Source: Leptospiraceae bacterium
GTDB taxonomy: Bacteria > Spirochaetota > Leptospiria > Turneriellales > Turneriellaceae
NCBI GenBank assembly: GCA_025055765.1
Contig: JANWWS010000036.1
Location: 51,280-115,279, forward strand
Direction: 5' to 3'
DNA: 64,000 nucleotides
Under the pieces are notes generated by a model. It made no database searches and was not told the origin of the DNA. It saw only the letters and a list, made by a program, of their open reading frames with translations. The position numbers and the translations under genes are program-made. Below, piece by piece: positions 52,359 through 61,817 of the stretch (the stretch's first letter is position 1; each line of letters starts with the position of its first letter).

Positions 52359-53301
52359 AGGATGGGAGAAATCTTCCGTGCATAACGAGCTCAGCTTTTT
52401 GAGGTAAATTTTCTTTGGCAATATCTAGTGTCTTAGCCACTTTTTGCATAACCTGCCATAGAAGTTTTCTATCATTGAGATAAAAATGATTGGCCACGGA
52501 ACTTGGAAGGTAAACGCCATTTAAAGCGTTGTGAATGTATTGAGAATCTACCCTATGGTGTGCCGCTATGCGAAAAATGGCGTCGCTGCGGTTTATTCGT
52601 ATATGTTCCAAAGCTCGAAAATGAGCTTCCACTACCTCAGCAACCAAGAGCTTTTGTTGAAAATTTAGATCTTTGCGGATAACCAGCACATCAAAAACAG
52701 TATCAGGTATTTGGCTTGTATCGAATACCTTAAACCAGCCCCTTTCTTGTAATATAGAGACATAAGGTTCATAAGTTACCACAAGGTCTATTTCCCCTCT
52801 GGCAGCTAGGTCAGGATGCTTTGGCGGTGGGCTGTCAACAAGCACTACTTCGGAAATCGAAGCGCCGTGCTTCTCGAGAAATTCATTTAGGAAAAACTCC
52901 CCTAGTGCTTTTCTTTCCACGGCAATTCTTTTGTTTTTGAGATTTAAAACAGCGGATGGTCTCTGGGGATATAAGATGGCATCAGCCCCCAAGGAAATGT
53001 CCATTATGAGAATAATTTCAACGGCAATACCTTCAGATAAAAGTCCCACCACCTCGTCTAGCGTTAAGGTGGCGGCGTCTACCTTCCTCTCTTTCAATAG
53101 CTGAAGAGAATCCCGAGCGGAGTTAACGTAAAAAATACTTACTCCGGAAGGCAGCCAGGAAAATTGCTCGGCAAGATAAAGGCTTTCGTAGCCAATCCAA
53201 GGGTGTGTCGCGATCTTAAGATCAAAATTACCAAAGCTTCTACTGAGAAAAAGATAAACTACCCCTAGGCTTATGATGATGGTAATAATGAGCTTTTTCA
53301 T
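52351..53301 (-). CDS. Orphan NMT1/SsuA-type substrate-binding protein
   Basis: 316 residues. An N-terminal hydrophobic segment (about 3-22) is followed by a type II periplasmic binding fold: LKIATHPWIGYESLYLAEQ, AARDSLQLL-like contact loops (NSARDSLQLLKERKVDAATLT), and DLVVTYEPYVSIL. Relatives bind sulphonates, nitrate or pyrimidine precursors and feed an ABC permease, but none is encoded here. The gene overlaps the PhnD-GGDEF-EAL gene by eight bases, so it is probably a ligand receptor for that signalling protein. Confidence 0.85.
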   Translation of the reverse strand: MKKLIITIIISLGVVYLFLSRSFGNFDLKIATHPWIGYESLYLAEQFSWLPSGVSIFYVNSARDSLQLLKERKVDAATLTLDEVVGLLSEGIAVEIILIMDISLGADAILYPQRPSAVLNLKNKRIAVERKALGEFFLNEFLEKHGASISEVVLVDSPPPKHPDLAARGEIDLVVTYEPYVSILQERGWFKVFDTSQIPDTVFDVLVIRKDLNFQQKLLVAEVVEAHFRALEHIRINRSDAIFRIAAHHRVDSQYIHNALNGVYLPSSVANHFYLNDRKLLWQVMQKVAKTLDIAKENLPQKAELVMHGRFLPSYE

Positions 53302-53350
53302 TATGTTGGTTTATCCTAAGATCGCTTCCACCAAGATGTCAAGATAAAAA

Positions 53351-55033
53351 TTAAAGGTCGGTTACTGCTCCAAGAGAGGCTGATGAGACAAGTTTTTGGT
53401 ATTTGTAGAGTAAGCCTTGGCGGTAACGGGGCTTGGGAGGTTTCCACTTTGTCCGACGTCGCTCAAGTTCTTTCTCTGATACAAGTAAGTTGATTTGTCT
53501 TTTTCTCGCATCTATTTCAATTTCATCACCGTTCTGGACTAGAGCGAGTGGTCCTCCTACATAGGCCTCGGGACTTATATGACCCACCACAAATCCGTGG
53601 GTACCTCCCGAGAAGCGCCCATCGGTGATTAAGGCCACGTCCTTCCCGAGACCCCTACCCATAACGGCCGAGGTCGGGGAAAGCATTTCTCTCATCCCCG
53701 GCCCCCCTTTTGGTCCTTCGTAGCGGATGACAATCACATGCCCCTTTTTTACACTGCCATCCCTGATTTTTTGGAAGGCTTCTTCTTCACTGTTAAATAC
53801 AATGGCCTTTCCTTTAAAATACTCACCTTCTTTGCCTGAGATCTTGGCAACAGCGCCTTCTGGTGCTAGATTGCCATAGCATATCACAATATGTCCTGTT
53901 GGCTTAATTGGGTTGTTAAACGAACGCACAATATCTTGACCCTCCGGATACGGTTTAACCTCTTTTAGGTTTTCTTCCAGGGTCTTACCTGTGACCGTTA
54001 GGCAATCACCATGCAAAAGTCCTTTTTCAAGGAGCATTTTCATGAGGGGAAGGGTCCCACCGATCTCAATGAGACGGCTCATGGCATACTTTCCCGAGGG
54101 CTTTAAGTCAGCCAACACCGGTACTCTTTTACCTATACGGTTAAAATCATCCAAACGTAATTTTACGCCGGCACAGTGGGCCATAGCAAGTAGGTGTAAT
54201 ACAGCGTTCGTTGAGCCTCCTAGGGCTTGCACCACGACAATAGCATTTTCAAAAGCTTTTCGTGTCATGATATCACGTGGCCGGATATCTTTTTTTATAA
54301 GTTCCACGACAGCTGCCCCCGCAGCAAAACAATCGTTTTCCTTTTCCTTAGATATAGCATTTTGGGCACTACTGTTGGGCAGACTCATACCTAATGCTTC
54401 AATAGCCGAGGCCATGGTATTGGCGGTGTACATTCCCCCACAACTTCCTGGGCCAGGAATAGCCCGTTTTTCAATTTCATAAAGTTCTTTGTCGCCAATC
54501 TTATGGGCGCTGTGGGCGCCCACAGCCTCGAAAACGGTTATGATGTCGATATCGTGGCCATCTTTACCTTTCCCGGGCAGTATGGTTCCCCCATAGACAA
54601 AAACAGAGGGTCGGTTTAGTCGAGCCATGGCCATGAGGCAGCCAGGCATATTCTTGTCACAGCCACCAATGGCCACAAACCCATCAAACCCTTCGGCCAC
54701 TACTACTGTCTCTAGCGAATCAGCAATCACCTCACGCGAAACCAGAGAATATTTCATGCCCTCTGTGCCCATGGAGATGCCATCGGAGACGGTGATGGTG
54801 TTGAAAATCACAGGCTTTCCTTCGGCATGAGCTACGCCGCGCGCGGCATGCTTGGCCAGTACATCGATGTGCATATTGCAGGGCGTAATCATGGCCCAGG
54901 TACTCGCAATCCCTACCATGGGTTTTCGGAAATCCTCATCCTTAAAGCCAACAGCACGTAGCATGGCCCGAGCTGGGGCTCGGTCGATGCCGTCAGTTAT
55001 ACGAGAGGAGTAGGGTCGTAGGGTCTCTGACAC
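53351..55033 (-). CDS. ilvD: Dihydroxy-acid dehydratase
   Basis: 560 residues from a GTG start. Three cluster cysteines lie in [19 protein letters not shown] and [13 protein letters not shown]. The last two motifs and the length fit the shorter [2Fe-2S] type seen in mycobacteria and plants better than the 616-residue [4Fe-4S] E. coli enzyme. Also visible are [48 protein letters not shown]. It makes the 2-oxo acids for valine, isoleucine and leucine. No other ilv or leu gene is nearby. Confidence 0.96.
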   Translation of the reverse strand: MSETLRPYSSRITDGIDRAPARAMLRAVGFKDEDFRKPMVGIASTWAMITPCNMHIDVLAKHAARGVAHAEGKPVIFNTITVSDGISMGTEGMKYSLVSREVIADSLETVVVAEGFDGFVAIGGCDKNMPGCLMAMARLNRPSVFVYGGTILPGKGKDGHDIDIITVFEAVGAHSAHKIGDKELYEIEKRAIPGPGSCGGMYTANTMASAIEALGMSLPNSSAQNAISKEKENDCFAAGAAVVELIKKDIRPRDIMTRKAFENAIVVVQALGGSTNAVLHLLAMAHCAGVKLRLDDFNRIGKRVPVLADLKPSGKYAMSRLIEIGGTLPLMKMLLEKGLLHGDCLTVTGKTLEENLKEVKPYPEGQDIVRSFNNPIKPTGHIVICYGNLAPEGAVAKISGKEGEYFKGKAIVFNSEEEAFQKIRDGSVKKGHVIVIRYEGPKGGPGMREMLSPTSAVMGRGLGKDVALITDGRFSGGTHGFVVGHISPEAYVGGPLALVQNGDEIEIDARKRQINLLVSEKELERRRTKWKPPKPRYRQGLLYKYQKLVSSASLGAVTDL

Positions 55034-55074
55034 GGAACTAATGTTTAAAAAGATAGCTCCGTGGAAAGCGAAAT

Positions 55075-55560
55075 TTACTGTGCCTGCGGTAGCTTGGTTG
55101 CTTGCGAAAGAAGAGAGCGGATTTCTTGATTAGCCGCCAGATCTAGGGCGGTATTGCCTAGTTCCGTTTTCTGAGAAGGATCTGCTCCCGCGGCAAGCAA
55201 GACCTTTACAATCTCACTGTGACCTCGTGCGCTTGCGCGGATAAGTGGGGTAGCACCCACCGTATCTCGGTGATTTACATCTGCGTTAGCTGCTATTAAG
55301 GATTTTACAATTTCTACGTAGCCTTTGTCACAAGCCCAAATGAGAGCCGTCCACCGGTAGTTGTCGACGGCATTGGCGTTGGCTCCCTGGGCAAGAAGGG
55401 ATTTTACTTGTTCGCTGTTACCAGCCCGACTTGCTCGAATGAGTGGTGTTGCTCCATCTTCATCTCTTTCGTCCCCAACACCACCTATCCCCACCTGCTT
55501 TTCTGCGGAGGAACAGGCTAAGAAAAAGAGTAAAAAAGCTGCGTAAGCCCTGCGATCCAT
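55075..55560 (-). CDS. Ankyrin-repeat lipoprotein
   Basis: 161 residues. The lipobox FFLAC is at about 12-16 ([18 protein letters not shown]). About four ankyrin repeats follow: [84 protein letters not shown]. Ankyrins bind other proteins. The gene starts one base after the bacterioferritin stop, so the two are co-expressed. Confidence 0.9.
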   Translation of the reverse strand: MDRRAYAAFLLFFLACSSAEKQVGIGGVGDERDEDGATPLIRASRAGNSEQVKSLLAQGANANAVDNYRWTALIWACDKGYVEIVKSLIAANADVNHRDTVGATPLIRASARGHSEIVKVLLAAGADPSQKTELGNTALDLAANQEIRSLLSQATKLPQAQ

Positions 55561-55561
55561 C

Positions 55562-56029
55562 TTAGATACTCATGAGTTGGATATAGTTTGCGATGCCCAT
55601 ACTCTTTATTTGCATAAGCTGGGTTTCAATAAATTCTACATGTTTCTCTTCATTTGTTAGTATTTTGGCAAATAGCTCTCTACTGACAAAATCTTTTTCT
55701 TTCTCACAGTAGGAAATGGCCTCTCGTAAAAGCACCATGGCCTCCTGTTCTAGTTCTAAGTCGCATCGCAAGATCTCCTCTACATTTTCTCCAATGCGTA
55801 GCCTCCCTAGATCTTGCAAGTTAGGGTGGCCCTCTAAAAACAAAATACGTTCTATAATCTCATCGGCATGCTTCATTTCTTCTAATGATTCTTTTTTTTC
55901 AATCTCCGCTAGTTTTCGAACGCCCCAGTTAGTGAGAAGCTTTGCATGTAAGAAATATTGATTAATGGCCGTGAGCTCATTTTTTAAGTGTTTATTTAAA
56001 TACTTAATAACTTCTTCATTTCCCTTCAT
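55562..56029 (-). CDS. bfr: Bacterioferritin
   Basis: 155 residues forming a four-helix bundle. Ferroxidase ligands can be placed in NELTAINQYFLHAK (Glu18), ESLEEMKHAD (Glu51, His54), LELEQEAM and NEEKHVEF (Glu and His). The Met in SLEEMKHAD is at the haem-ligand position of bacterioferritins, so it probably binds haem between subunits and stores iron in a 24-mer cage. It lies directly upstream of the ankyrin lipoprotein. Confidence 0.95.
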   Translation of the reverse strand: MKGNEEVIKYLNKHLKNELTAINQYFLHAKLLTNWGVRKLAEIEKKESLEEMKHADEIIERILFLEGHPNLQDLGRLRIGENVEEILRCDLELEQEAMVLLREAISYCEKEKDFVSRELFAKILTNEEKHVEFIETQLMQIKSMGIANYIQLMSI

Positions 56030-56068
56030 ATTTCTATTATAATAATGCTACTTAGAATAGCCAGCAAT

Positions 56069-57907
56069 TTATTCCACGGTGACTGATTTCGCAAGATTAC
56101 GGGGCTTATCTACATCGCAACCTCGGAGAAGAGCCGTATGATAGGCGATGAGCTGAAGCGGTAATACAGCTAAAAGAGGTGAAAGTTCTTCCCGAATTGA
56201 TGGTATCTCGATGGCAAAGTCGGAGAGAGCGGCAATTTCGTCATCACCCTTACTTATAATAGCGATAATGGTTCCCTTGCGGGCCTTAGCTTCTTGCAAA
56301 TTTGAGATCATTTTAGAACGCATTTCCCCCTGCGGGGCAATGACAATTACAGGGACTTTGTCTGTTACGAGAGCTATGGGGCCATGTTTGAATTCTCCTG
56401 CGGCATAGCCTTCGGCGTGGATGTATGAGATTTCCTTTAGCTTTAAAGCTCCCTCGAGTGCTGTTGGGTAATTAAAAGTCCGTCCCAAGAAGAGCACACT
56501 GTTTTTGTCCGCTAGGTATTCCGATATGGCGCGCAGCTGCTTTTCTTGCTGCAAAATTTCTTCCATATAGGAAGGTATATTTTGTAGTTCGAGAGCAAGA
56601 CTTTTTTTTTCTTCTTCTTGGATTTTCCAGCGCAGCTCAGAGAGGTAAAGAGCAAACAAATAGAGATTTAAGAGCTCTGCGGTATAAGCTTTCGTAGAGG
56701 CAACTCCAATTTCAGGACCCGCCATGAGATCTATTACTCCTTCGGATTCCCGAGCAATGGTAGAATTGAGGTTGTTTACAAAAGAAAGTACCCGGAGGAA
56801 TTTTGCTTTGGCTTCATGAATCCCTGCTAGGGTATCCGCTGTCTCGCCGGATTGGGAAATCCCTACCACTAAGGTATCACCACCTACCACGGGGTTACGG
56901 TAGCGAAATTCCGAGGAGTAGTCAGCTGTAGTTTCAATGTGAGCTCTTTGTTCAAGGTAAAGCTTTGCTACAAGTCCTGCATGTAGAGAGGTACCTGATG
57001 CTTGGATGATAATACGTCCCAAGCTACTTAAAAAATCCTTCGAGAGGCGCAGCTCATCAAAGAGAATCTGATTTTGGCGAAGACGTCTACGTAAAATGCG
57101 TCTCATGATTTCCGGCTGCTCATAGATTTCCTTTATCATGAAGTGGGGGTAACTTCCCTTATCAATATCTTCGGCCCGGATAGTGACGGCTTCCCAGGAG
57201 AAATCCACATGTTGGTTCTCCAAATTAAACAAAAAAACCCCGTTATCTAGATACCCCCACTCTCCGTCGTGCAGGTAGTAAGCGAGTTTAGCTAGAGGCA
57301 CAAGGGCAGGGATGTCTGAGGCTAATAAGTACTCCTTTTGGCCTGCGTGTTCTCCCATGGCTACAATAAGGGGGGCTCCATTGCGGGCAAAGTAGATGCG
57401 CTCCTTTTGCAATTCACTTATCATAGCCAATGCATATTTACCTTTTAGCTCCTTGAGGGTGGCCAAAAACGCCCTTTCTAAGGTGAGGCCTTGGCGCAAA
57501 AAATCATCAATTAGGTGAGGGATGACTTCGGTATCTGTCTCTGATTCAAAGACATAGCCTTTCTTTTGAAGGATTTGTTTGAGTTCCAGATAATTTTCAA
57601 TTATGCCGTTATGTACGACAGCCAAGGTGCCATCAGAATTGGTATGGGGGTGGGCATTGCGGCGGGAAGGCTCACCATGGGTAGCCCAGCGGGTATGTCC
57701 AATACCCACATGGCCCCGTAGCTCCAAATTGCGTAGCCGATTTTCAAGATCCGCGATACGTCCCTTTTCTTTAGCTATGGTCAGTTCGCCGTCACTGATG
57801 ACAGCTAACCCAGCAGAGTCGTAACCTCGGTACTCCAGTTTGATGAGCCCGACGAGCAGGACAGAATCAATCGATTTTGGCCCAATATACCCAACAATAC
57901 CACACAC
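56069..57907 (-). CDS. glmS: Glutamine-fructose-6-phosphate aminotransferase (isomerising)
   Basis: 612 residues from a GTG start. The N-terminal glutaminase begins MCGIVGYIG with catalytic Cys2 and has LEYRGYDSAG, GHTRWATHGEPS and NGIIENY. Two sugar-isomerase domains follow, with ASGTSLHAGLVAK, SQSGETADT and TNYP-like stretches, and the C-terminus PRNLAKSVTVE is standard. It makes glucosamine-6-phosphate for peptidoglycan and lipopolysaccharide. There is no visible glmS ribozyme in the short upstream gap. Confidence 0.98.
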   Translation of the reverse strand: MCGIVGYIGPKSIDSVLLVGLIKLEYRGYDSAGLAVISDGELTIAKEKGRIADLENRLRNLELRGHVGIGHTRWATHGEPSRRNAHPHTNSDGTLAVVHNGIIENYLELKQILQKKGYVFESETDTEVIPHLIDDFLRQGLTLERAFLATLKELKGKYALAMISELQKERIYFARNGAPLIVAMGEHAGQKEYLLASDIPALVPLAKLAYYLHDGEWGYLDNGVFLFNLENQHVDFSWEAVTIRAEDIDKGSYPHFMIKEIYEQPEIMRRILRRRLRQNQILFDELRLSKDFLSSLGRIIIQASGTSLHAGLVAKLYLEQRAHIETTADYSSEFRYRNPVVGGDTLVVGISQSGETADTLAGIHEAKAKFLRVLSFVNNLNSTIARESEGVIDLMAGPEIGVASTKAYTAELLNLYLFALYLSELRWKIQEEEKKSLALELQNIPSYMEEILQQEKQLRAISEYLADKNSVLFLGRTFNYPTALEGALKLKEISYIHAEGYAAGEFKHGPIALVTDKVPVIVIAPQGEMRSKMISNLQEAKARKGTIIAIISKGDDEIAALSDFAIEIPSIREELSPLLAVLPLQLIAYHTALLRGCDVDKPRNLAKSVTVE

Positions 57908-58117
57908 AATGGCAGGCTCATAGGGGCGGTTAGATCGTCAACTGCTTAGGTCGAAAAGACAATATTTCGTTATTTAAACAAATAAGGAATTGACGTCTTG
58001 GGTTAGGAACAAGAACTGGGCTAAATCAGAAAACTGGGAGCTATTTTTATCCGTGTATATTGTTTTAGCGAGGAAATTGATAAGTTTTTGAAAACTAGCT
58101 TAGTGTAAGGAGGAAAG

Positions 58118-58915
58118 ATGCGAGTAAAATTCTTATCCATGATGGTCTGTCTATGGGTTCTTGGTGGAGCGCTCCTGGCGCAGGAGGCGGTGCCAGCCTC
58201 GGATGAGGCGGCTGCGGTTGTGGAAACTCAGTCAGATGCCCAGGCTTTTGCGGAAGCGGGGAAGTTCCATTTCGGGGATGACCCCACGGCTTGGGTTATG
58301 ATCGGCCTATTCCTTTTGGCTTTGGCTGTCGTCATCGAAAGGACTATAATCTTGCGTCGCAATAAGGGCAACAATGCCGAACTTGTGCGCATCTTAGCGG
58401 AAAAACTTGCACCAGGTACTAATCCCAACATCGACCAGCTCTCAGAAGAAGTATCCTCCAAGGAATATGGTGTGGAAGGTAGGGTGGCAGGGATTACCTT
58501 AAAAGGCTGGCCCTATGGAGAAGATGCCATGCGGGAATACTCTGAAGCTGCGATTATAGCCGAGCAACGTAATCTAGAAAAACGGCTCGTCGTACTTTCT
58601 ACTTTGGGGGTCAATGTTCCCTTTATTGGCCTTTTGGGCACCGTTCTTGGGATCATGAAAGCCTTTCGCGATTTAGCCATGCTGGGGGACAGTGGACCAG
58701 CGGTGATCATGAAGGGCATTTCCGAAGCCTTAATCGCGACGGCCATGGGTTTAGGTGTAGCTTTACCTGTTGTTTTTGCTTACAATGCGCTCAATCGCAT
58801 AGTTCGTACAAAAATAAGCAGTGCTCAGGAGATTGCCACTTTGTTGCGTGCCATGCGAATTTCTCGTGAAGCCCAAGAGCACAAAACACCACAGGAGGTA
58901 TCTTATGGCAGCTAA
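58118..58915 (+). CDS. exbB: ExbB/TolQ/MotA-family proton channel protein with signal peptide
   Basis: 265 residues. AGGAGG lies five bases before the ATG. A signal peptide (MRVKFLSMMVCLWVLGGALLA) and a periplasmic N-region precede three membrane helices (about 60-78, 165-190, 205-230). LGTVLGIMKAFRDL and ALIATAMGLGVALPVV are the ExbB/TolQ channel signatures. ExbB with ExbD uses the proton gradient to drive TonB. The extra N-terminal signal is seen in some long ExbB forms. Confidence 0.92.
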   Translation: MRVKFLSMMVCLWVLGGALLAQEAVPASDEAAAVVETQSDAQAFAEAGKFHFGDDPTAWVMIGLFLLALAVVIERTIILRRNKGNNAELVRILAEKLAPGTNPNIDQLSEEVSSKEYGVEGRVAGITLKGWPYGEDAMREYSEAAIIAEQRNLEKRLVVLSTLGVNVPFIGLLGTVLGIMKAFRDLAMLGDSGPAVIMKGISEALIATAMGLGVALPVVFAYNALNRIVRTKISSAQEIATLLRAMRISREAQEHKTPQEVSYGS

Positions 58916-59336
58916 GGTTGGTCCCGAAAGTTCGGAAGGATCTCTTACTGACATCAATGTTATTCCCCTTGTCGACATTATGCTGGTCATCATCATTATT
59001 CTCATGGTGACAGCAGAGTTTACAAAGTACCGCACGGTACCCGTGCAGCTCCCTAAAATCAATGCGGCTGCTATAAAGAAGGAGCCCCAAAAAATTGCCC
59101 TAACAATAAAAAAGGGAGGGGAGCTTTATTTTAACGACAAGCGGGTCAATAATTTCGATGACTTACCCGCCATGTTGCGGGCGGCCAAGCAGGCCCAACC
59201 ACAGGTGGTGGCTATTTTGCGAGCAGAGGATGATATACCTTATAGTCAGGTAGTAAAGGTCTTAGATGAGGTGAAGTTAGCGGGCATCGCCAAGGTCGGT
59301 CTTGCAGTAGATGCCGCAAAGCCCAAGGGAAAGTGA
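58905..59336 (+). CDS. exbD: ExbD/TolR-family protein
   Basis: Start at ATG 58905 with AGGAGG six bases upstream; the product has 143 residues. A short cytoplasmic tail leads into one membrane helix, INVIPLVDIMLVIIIILMVTA, with the proton-carrying Asp in PLVDIML. The periplasmic domain (VPVQLPKINAA, VVAILRAEDDIPYSQVVKVLDEVKLAGIAKVGLA) is typical. The gene overlaps exbB by 11 bases and tonB follows by eight, so the three form one operon. Confidence 0.94.
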   Translation: MAAKVGPESSEGSLTDINVIPLVDIMLVIIIILMVTAEFTKYRTVPVQLPKINAAAIKKEPQKIALTIKKGGELYFNDKRVNNFDDLPAMLRAAKQAQPQVVAILRAEDDIPYSQVVKVLDEVKLAGIAKVGLAVDAAKPKGK

Positions 59337-59344
59337 GGTAAAAT

Positions 59345-60052
59345 ATGGCAGCTTGTCGGGAAAATGTCTTTGGGGTAACCGAAATATTTGGTATAGCCAT
59401 AGCGGATGGCCGCTATGTTTTTCCGGGGCTTTGCAATAGCTTTCTTCTGGAAAAAAGAGGAGGGATCTTTCGCCGACTGCTTTTTCTTTGGTCCTTTCTT
59501 GCCCCACTAATTTTGGCCGTTGTTTTGGGAGTTCTTGGGGTAATATTAGGGATTGCCATAGAGCGCGCTCGGGAAGCGGAATACGAGAGGATGGCTTTTA
59601 TTGTAGATTTTGGCGATGTGCGCCCCCTAAGCCGTCGTACCACCCAATCAATTGTGGAGGTGGATGAGGTTTTTGGAAACCAGTATGTAAAAAAAGATGC
59701 ACCTATCGTGGAAAAAGATACAAGCCGCAGCATTGATGAAATCATAGAATCCACACCCATGGGTGGTGTGGCAGATTATACGGCACCCGTTGATCTTACC
59801 CCAGAAATTAAAGCGGAATATACCCCTGAGGCAAGAGCTGCTGGCATCGAAGGGCGTATCCAGCTAGCCATTGTTATTGATGAAAATGGGGATGTAAAAT
59901 ATGTCAAACCCATTGGTCGAAGACTAGGGATGGGACTGGAGGAAGCAGCCATCGCTGCTTATAAAAAGAAAAAGTACAAACCGTCTTATAATAAAGAAGG
60001 TAAGCCTGTCACGGTAAAAATGTATGTGGCGGCTGTCTTCCGCCTGTCCTAG
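59345..60052 (+). CDS. TonB-like energy transducer lacking a Pro-rich linker
   Basis: 235 residues with GAGG before the ATG. About 42 N-terminal residues come before the membrane helix (about 45-70, LWSFLAPLILAVVLGVLGVIL). A short acidic linker replaces the usual long Pro/Lys or Pro/Glu spacer. The TonB C-domain covers about 145-233 (YTPEARAAGIEGRIQLAIVIDENGDVKYV, LEEAAIAAYKKKKYKPSYNKEGKPVTVKM). It follows exbBD and should act with them on an outer-membrane receptor, but none is encoded here. Confidence 0.88.
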   Translation: MAACRENVFGVTEIFGIAIADGRYVFPGLCNSFLLEKRGGIFRRLLFLWSFLAPLILAVVLGVLGVILGIAIERAREAEYERMAFIVDFGDVRPLSRRTTQSIVEVDEVFGNQYVKKDAPIVEKDTSRSIDEIIESTPMGGVADYTAPVDLTPEIKAEYTPEARAAGIEGRIQLAIVIDENGDVKYVKPIGRRLGMGLEEAAIAAYKKKKYKPSYNKEGKPVTVKMYVAAVFRLS

Positions 60053-60957
60053 TCCTGGAAGTCGGGTTCTACAAATAAATATTTTATCTCAGGAAAGTTT
60101 TTTTTAAGGCTCTCTTCAAGCTCATTAATATCGGCTATCAATTTCTTAATATTTTTTGTCTCTTTTGGGTGGATTTTTACCGATAAAAGCAAGTCCTCCC
60201 CTAGATGGAGGGTTATTAGACTGTATATGCGTTCTACTCTGCCGCTTTTTATAATGTGATTTTCAATTGCTTTTCTTTTTTCTTCTTCTGCGCTTTCGCC
60301 TAGCATCATGCTTTTAACTTCTCGGGCAATGAGGATGGCCACTACAATAAGCAAGATCCCAATAGCCATACTCCCCAGGGCATCATAGACAGGATTGCCT
60401 GTAATCATAGAAAGACCTACAGCTGAAAGGGCTAAAAGAAGCCCCACAAGGGCGGCAATATCCTCGCCTAAAACGACCATGAGTTCTGCCTTACGAGTAG
60501 TGCGAAACCACACCCACAGGGATTTTTTGCCCCTAATTTTATTAATTTCGCGTAGACAGCCAATTAAAGAGAAAATTTCTAGTGACACCCCAAAGAGCAG
60601 CACAATGACTGCCACCCAGGGGTTGCGCAAATCTTCTTCGTGTTGTAGCTTTATGTAACCTTCATAAAGGGAAAAAACCCCTCCCATACTAAAGAGAAGT
60701 AAAGCAACTAAAAAAGACCAAAAGTAGATGGCCTTGCCGTAACCCAAGGGATGCTCTTCATCGGCAGGCCTTTCGGAGCGCTTTAGCCCAACCACAAGCA
60801 GTACTTGGTTCAAACTATCCGCAAAAGAGTGGATTGCCTCGGCCACCATTGCTTGGGAACCCGTTATCACAGCTGCTACGACTTTACTTAATCCAATGCC
60901 GAAATTGGCTAAAAAGGCATAAAGGATGGCTTTTAGAGAGCTTGCTTCAGAACCCAT
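60049..60957 (-). CDS. Cation diffusion facilitator (CDF) family transporter
   Basis: I prefer ATG 60957 (MGSEASSLKAILYAFLANFGIG), because the longer frame would use TTG; the product has 302 residues. Six membrane helices carry CDF marks: SQAMVAEAIHSFADSLNQVLLVVGLK and HPLGYGKAIYFW. A second metal motif is expected in helix 5 (VYDALGSMAIGILLI). A cytoplasmic C-domain follows (VERIYSLITLHLGEDLLLSVKI). It probably exports Zn2+, Fe2+, Co2+ or Mn2+. It shares a four-base stop overlap with tonB. Confidence 0.9.
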   Translation of the reverse strand: MGSEASSLKAILYAFLANFGIGLSKVVAAVITGSQAMVAEAIHSFADSLNQVLLVVGLKRSERPADEEHPLGYGKAIYFWSFLVALLLFSMGGVFSLYEGYIKLQHEEDLRNPWVAVIVLLFGVSLEIFSLIGCLREINKIRGKKSLWVWFRTTRKAELMVVLGEDIAALVGLLLALSAVGLSMITGNPVYDALGSMAIGILLIVVAILIAREVKSMMLGESAEEEKRKAIENHIIKSGRVERIYSLITLHLGEDLLLSVKIHPKETKNIKKLIADINELEESLKKNFPEIKYLFVEPDFQD

Positions 60958-61043
60958 AGAAAAAGCTCGTTTTGTAACAAGACTTGTCAAGTCTTTGCCT
61001 GTCTAAGGCTTGACATAGGGAAATAAAGAGAAGGGTACCCCCC

Positions 61044-61817
61044 ATGGATTATCTGCGACAATATGGACGTTTTTTACAGGAAATCTCTAGGGGGGCCGGA
61101 GAGGTTATTTTAAAATACTATCAAAAGAAAATTCGCGTTGAGCTCAAAGAAGATAACTCACCGGTAACGATCGCCGACAAAAAAGCGGAGGAGTATCTTC
61201 GCCGCCAAATAAAGAAAAAATTCCCTCATCATGGTTTTTGGGGTGAAGAAAGTGGACAGGACAAAACCGAAGAGGAATATGTTTGGGTGGTTGACCCCAT
61301 TGACGGCACAAAAAGCTTTGTGGTGGGTCTCCCCCTCTTTACCACCTTGGTGGCACTTCTGCACCATAAAAGGCCGGTGTTAGGTTTAATTTACCAACCG
61401 CTTTTGCAAGAGCTCGTGATAGGTGATGGTAAGAAAACTTTTTACAATGGCAAAAAATGCCAGGTGCGACCATGTCGTTTTTTAAACGAAGCTGTTTTGC
61501 TTACAACAGATATAGAGCTTATTAGGCAGCACCAAAATCTGGAAAATTTCCTTTTACTAATGCAAAAAGTCTCATTTGTGCGTACTTGGGGAGATGGTTA
61601 TGGCTATCTTCTTTTGGCGACAGGAAGAGCTGATATTATGCTTGATCCTATCATGCATCCCTGGGATATTATGGCCCTTGTACCCGTAATTCAAGGGGCG
61701 GGAGGGGTAATTAGTGATTTTTCAGGGAACGATCCTGTCTCGGCGAATAGCATTGTGGCAGCTCCACACAGCCTGCACAGCCAGGTTTTGGACATCCTCC
61801 AGGGCAATAGAAAATGA
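61044..61817 (+). CDS. Inositol-monophosphatase-family phosphatase, histidinol-phosphatase (HisN) like
   Basis: 257 residues. Metal-site motifs are GFWGEESG (Glu), WVVDPIDGTKSFVVGLPLF and HPWDIMALVPVIQGAGGVISDFSG. The IDGTKSF-G-PLF form is more like the HisN-type histidinol phosphatases than general inositol phosphatases. If so, it supplies the step before histidinol dehydrogenase, and the hisC at 28703 would supply its substrate. The last codons overlap the DCC gene by four bases. Confidence 0.82.
   Translation: MDYLRQYGRFLQEISRGAGEVILKYYQKKIRVELKEDNSPVTIADKKAEEYLRRQIKKKFPHHGFWGEESGQDKTEEEYVWVVDPIDGTKSFVVGLPLFTTLVALLHHKRPVLGLIYQPLLQELVIGDGKKTFYNGKKCQVRPCRFLNEAVLLTTDIELIRQHQNLENFLLLMQKVSFVRTWGDGYGYLLLATGRADIMLDPIMHPWDIMALVPVIQGAGGVISDFSGNDPVSANSIVAAPHSLHSQVLDILQGNRK

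Noticed and set aside
60958..60990. Upstream TTG start for the CDF transporter
   Set aside because: Adds 11 residues before the conserved start and uses a rare codon. ATG 60957 is preferred.
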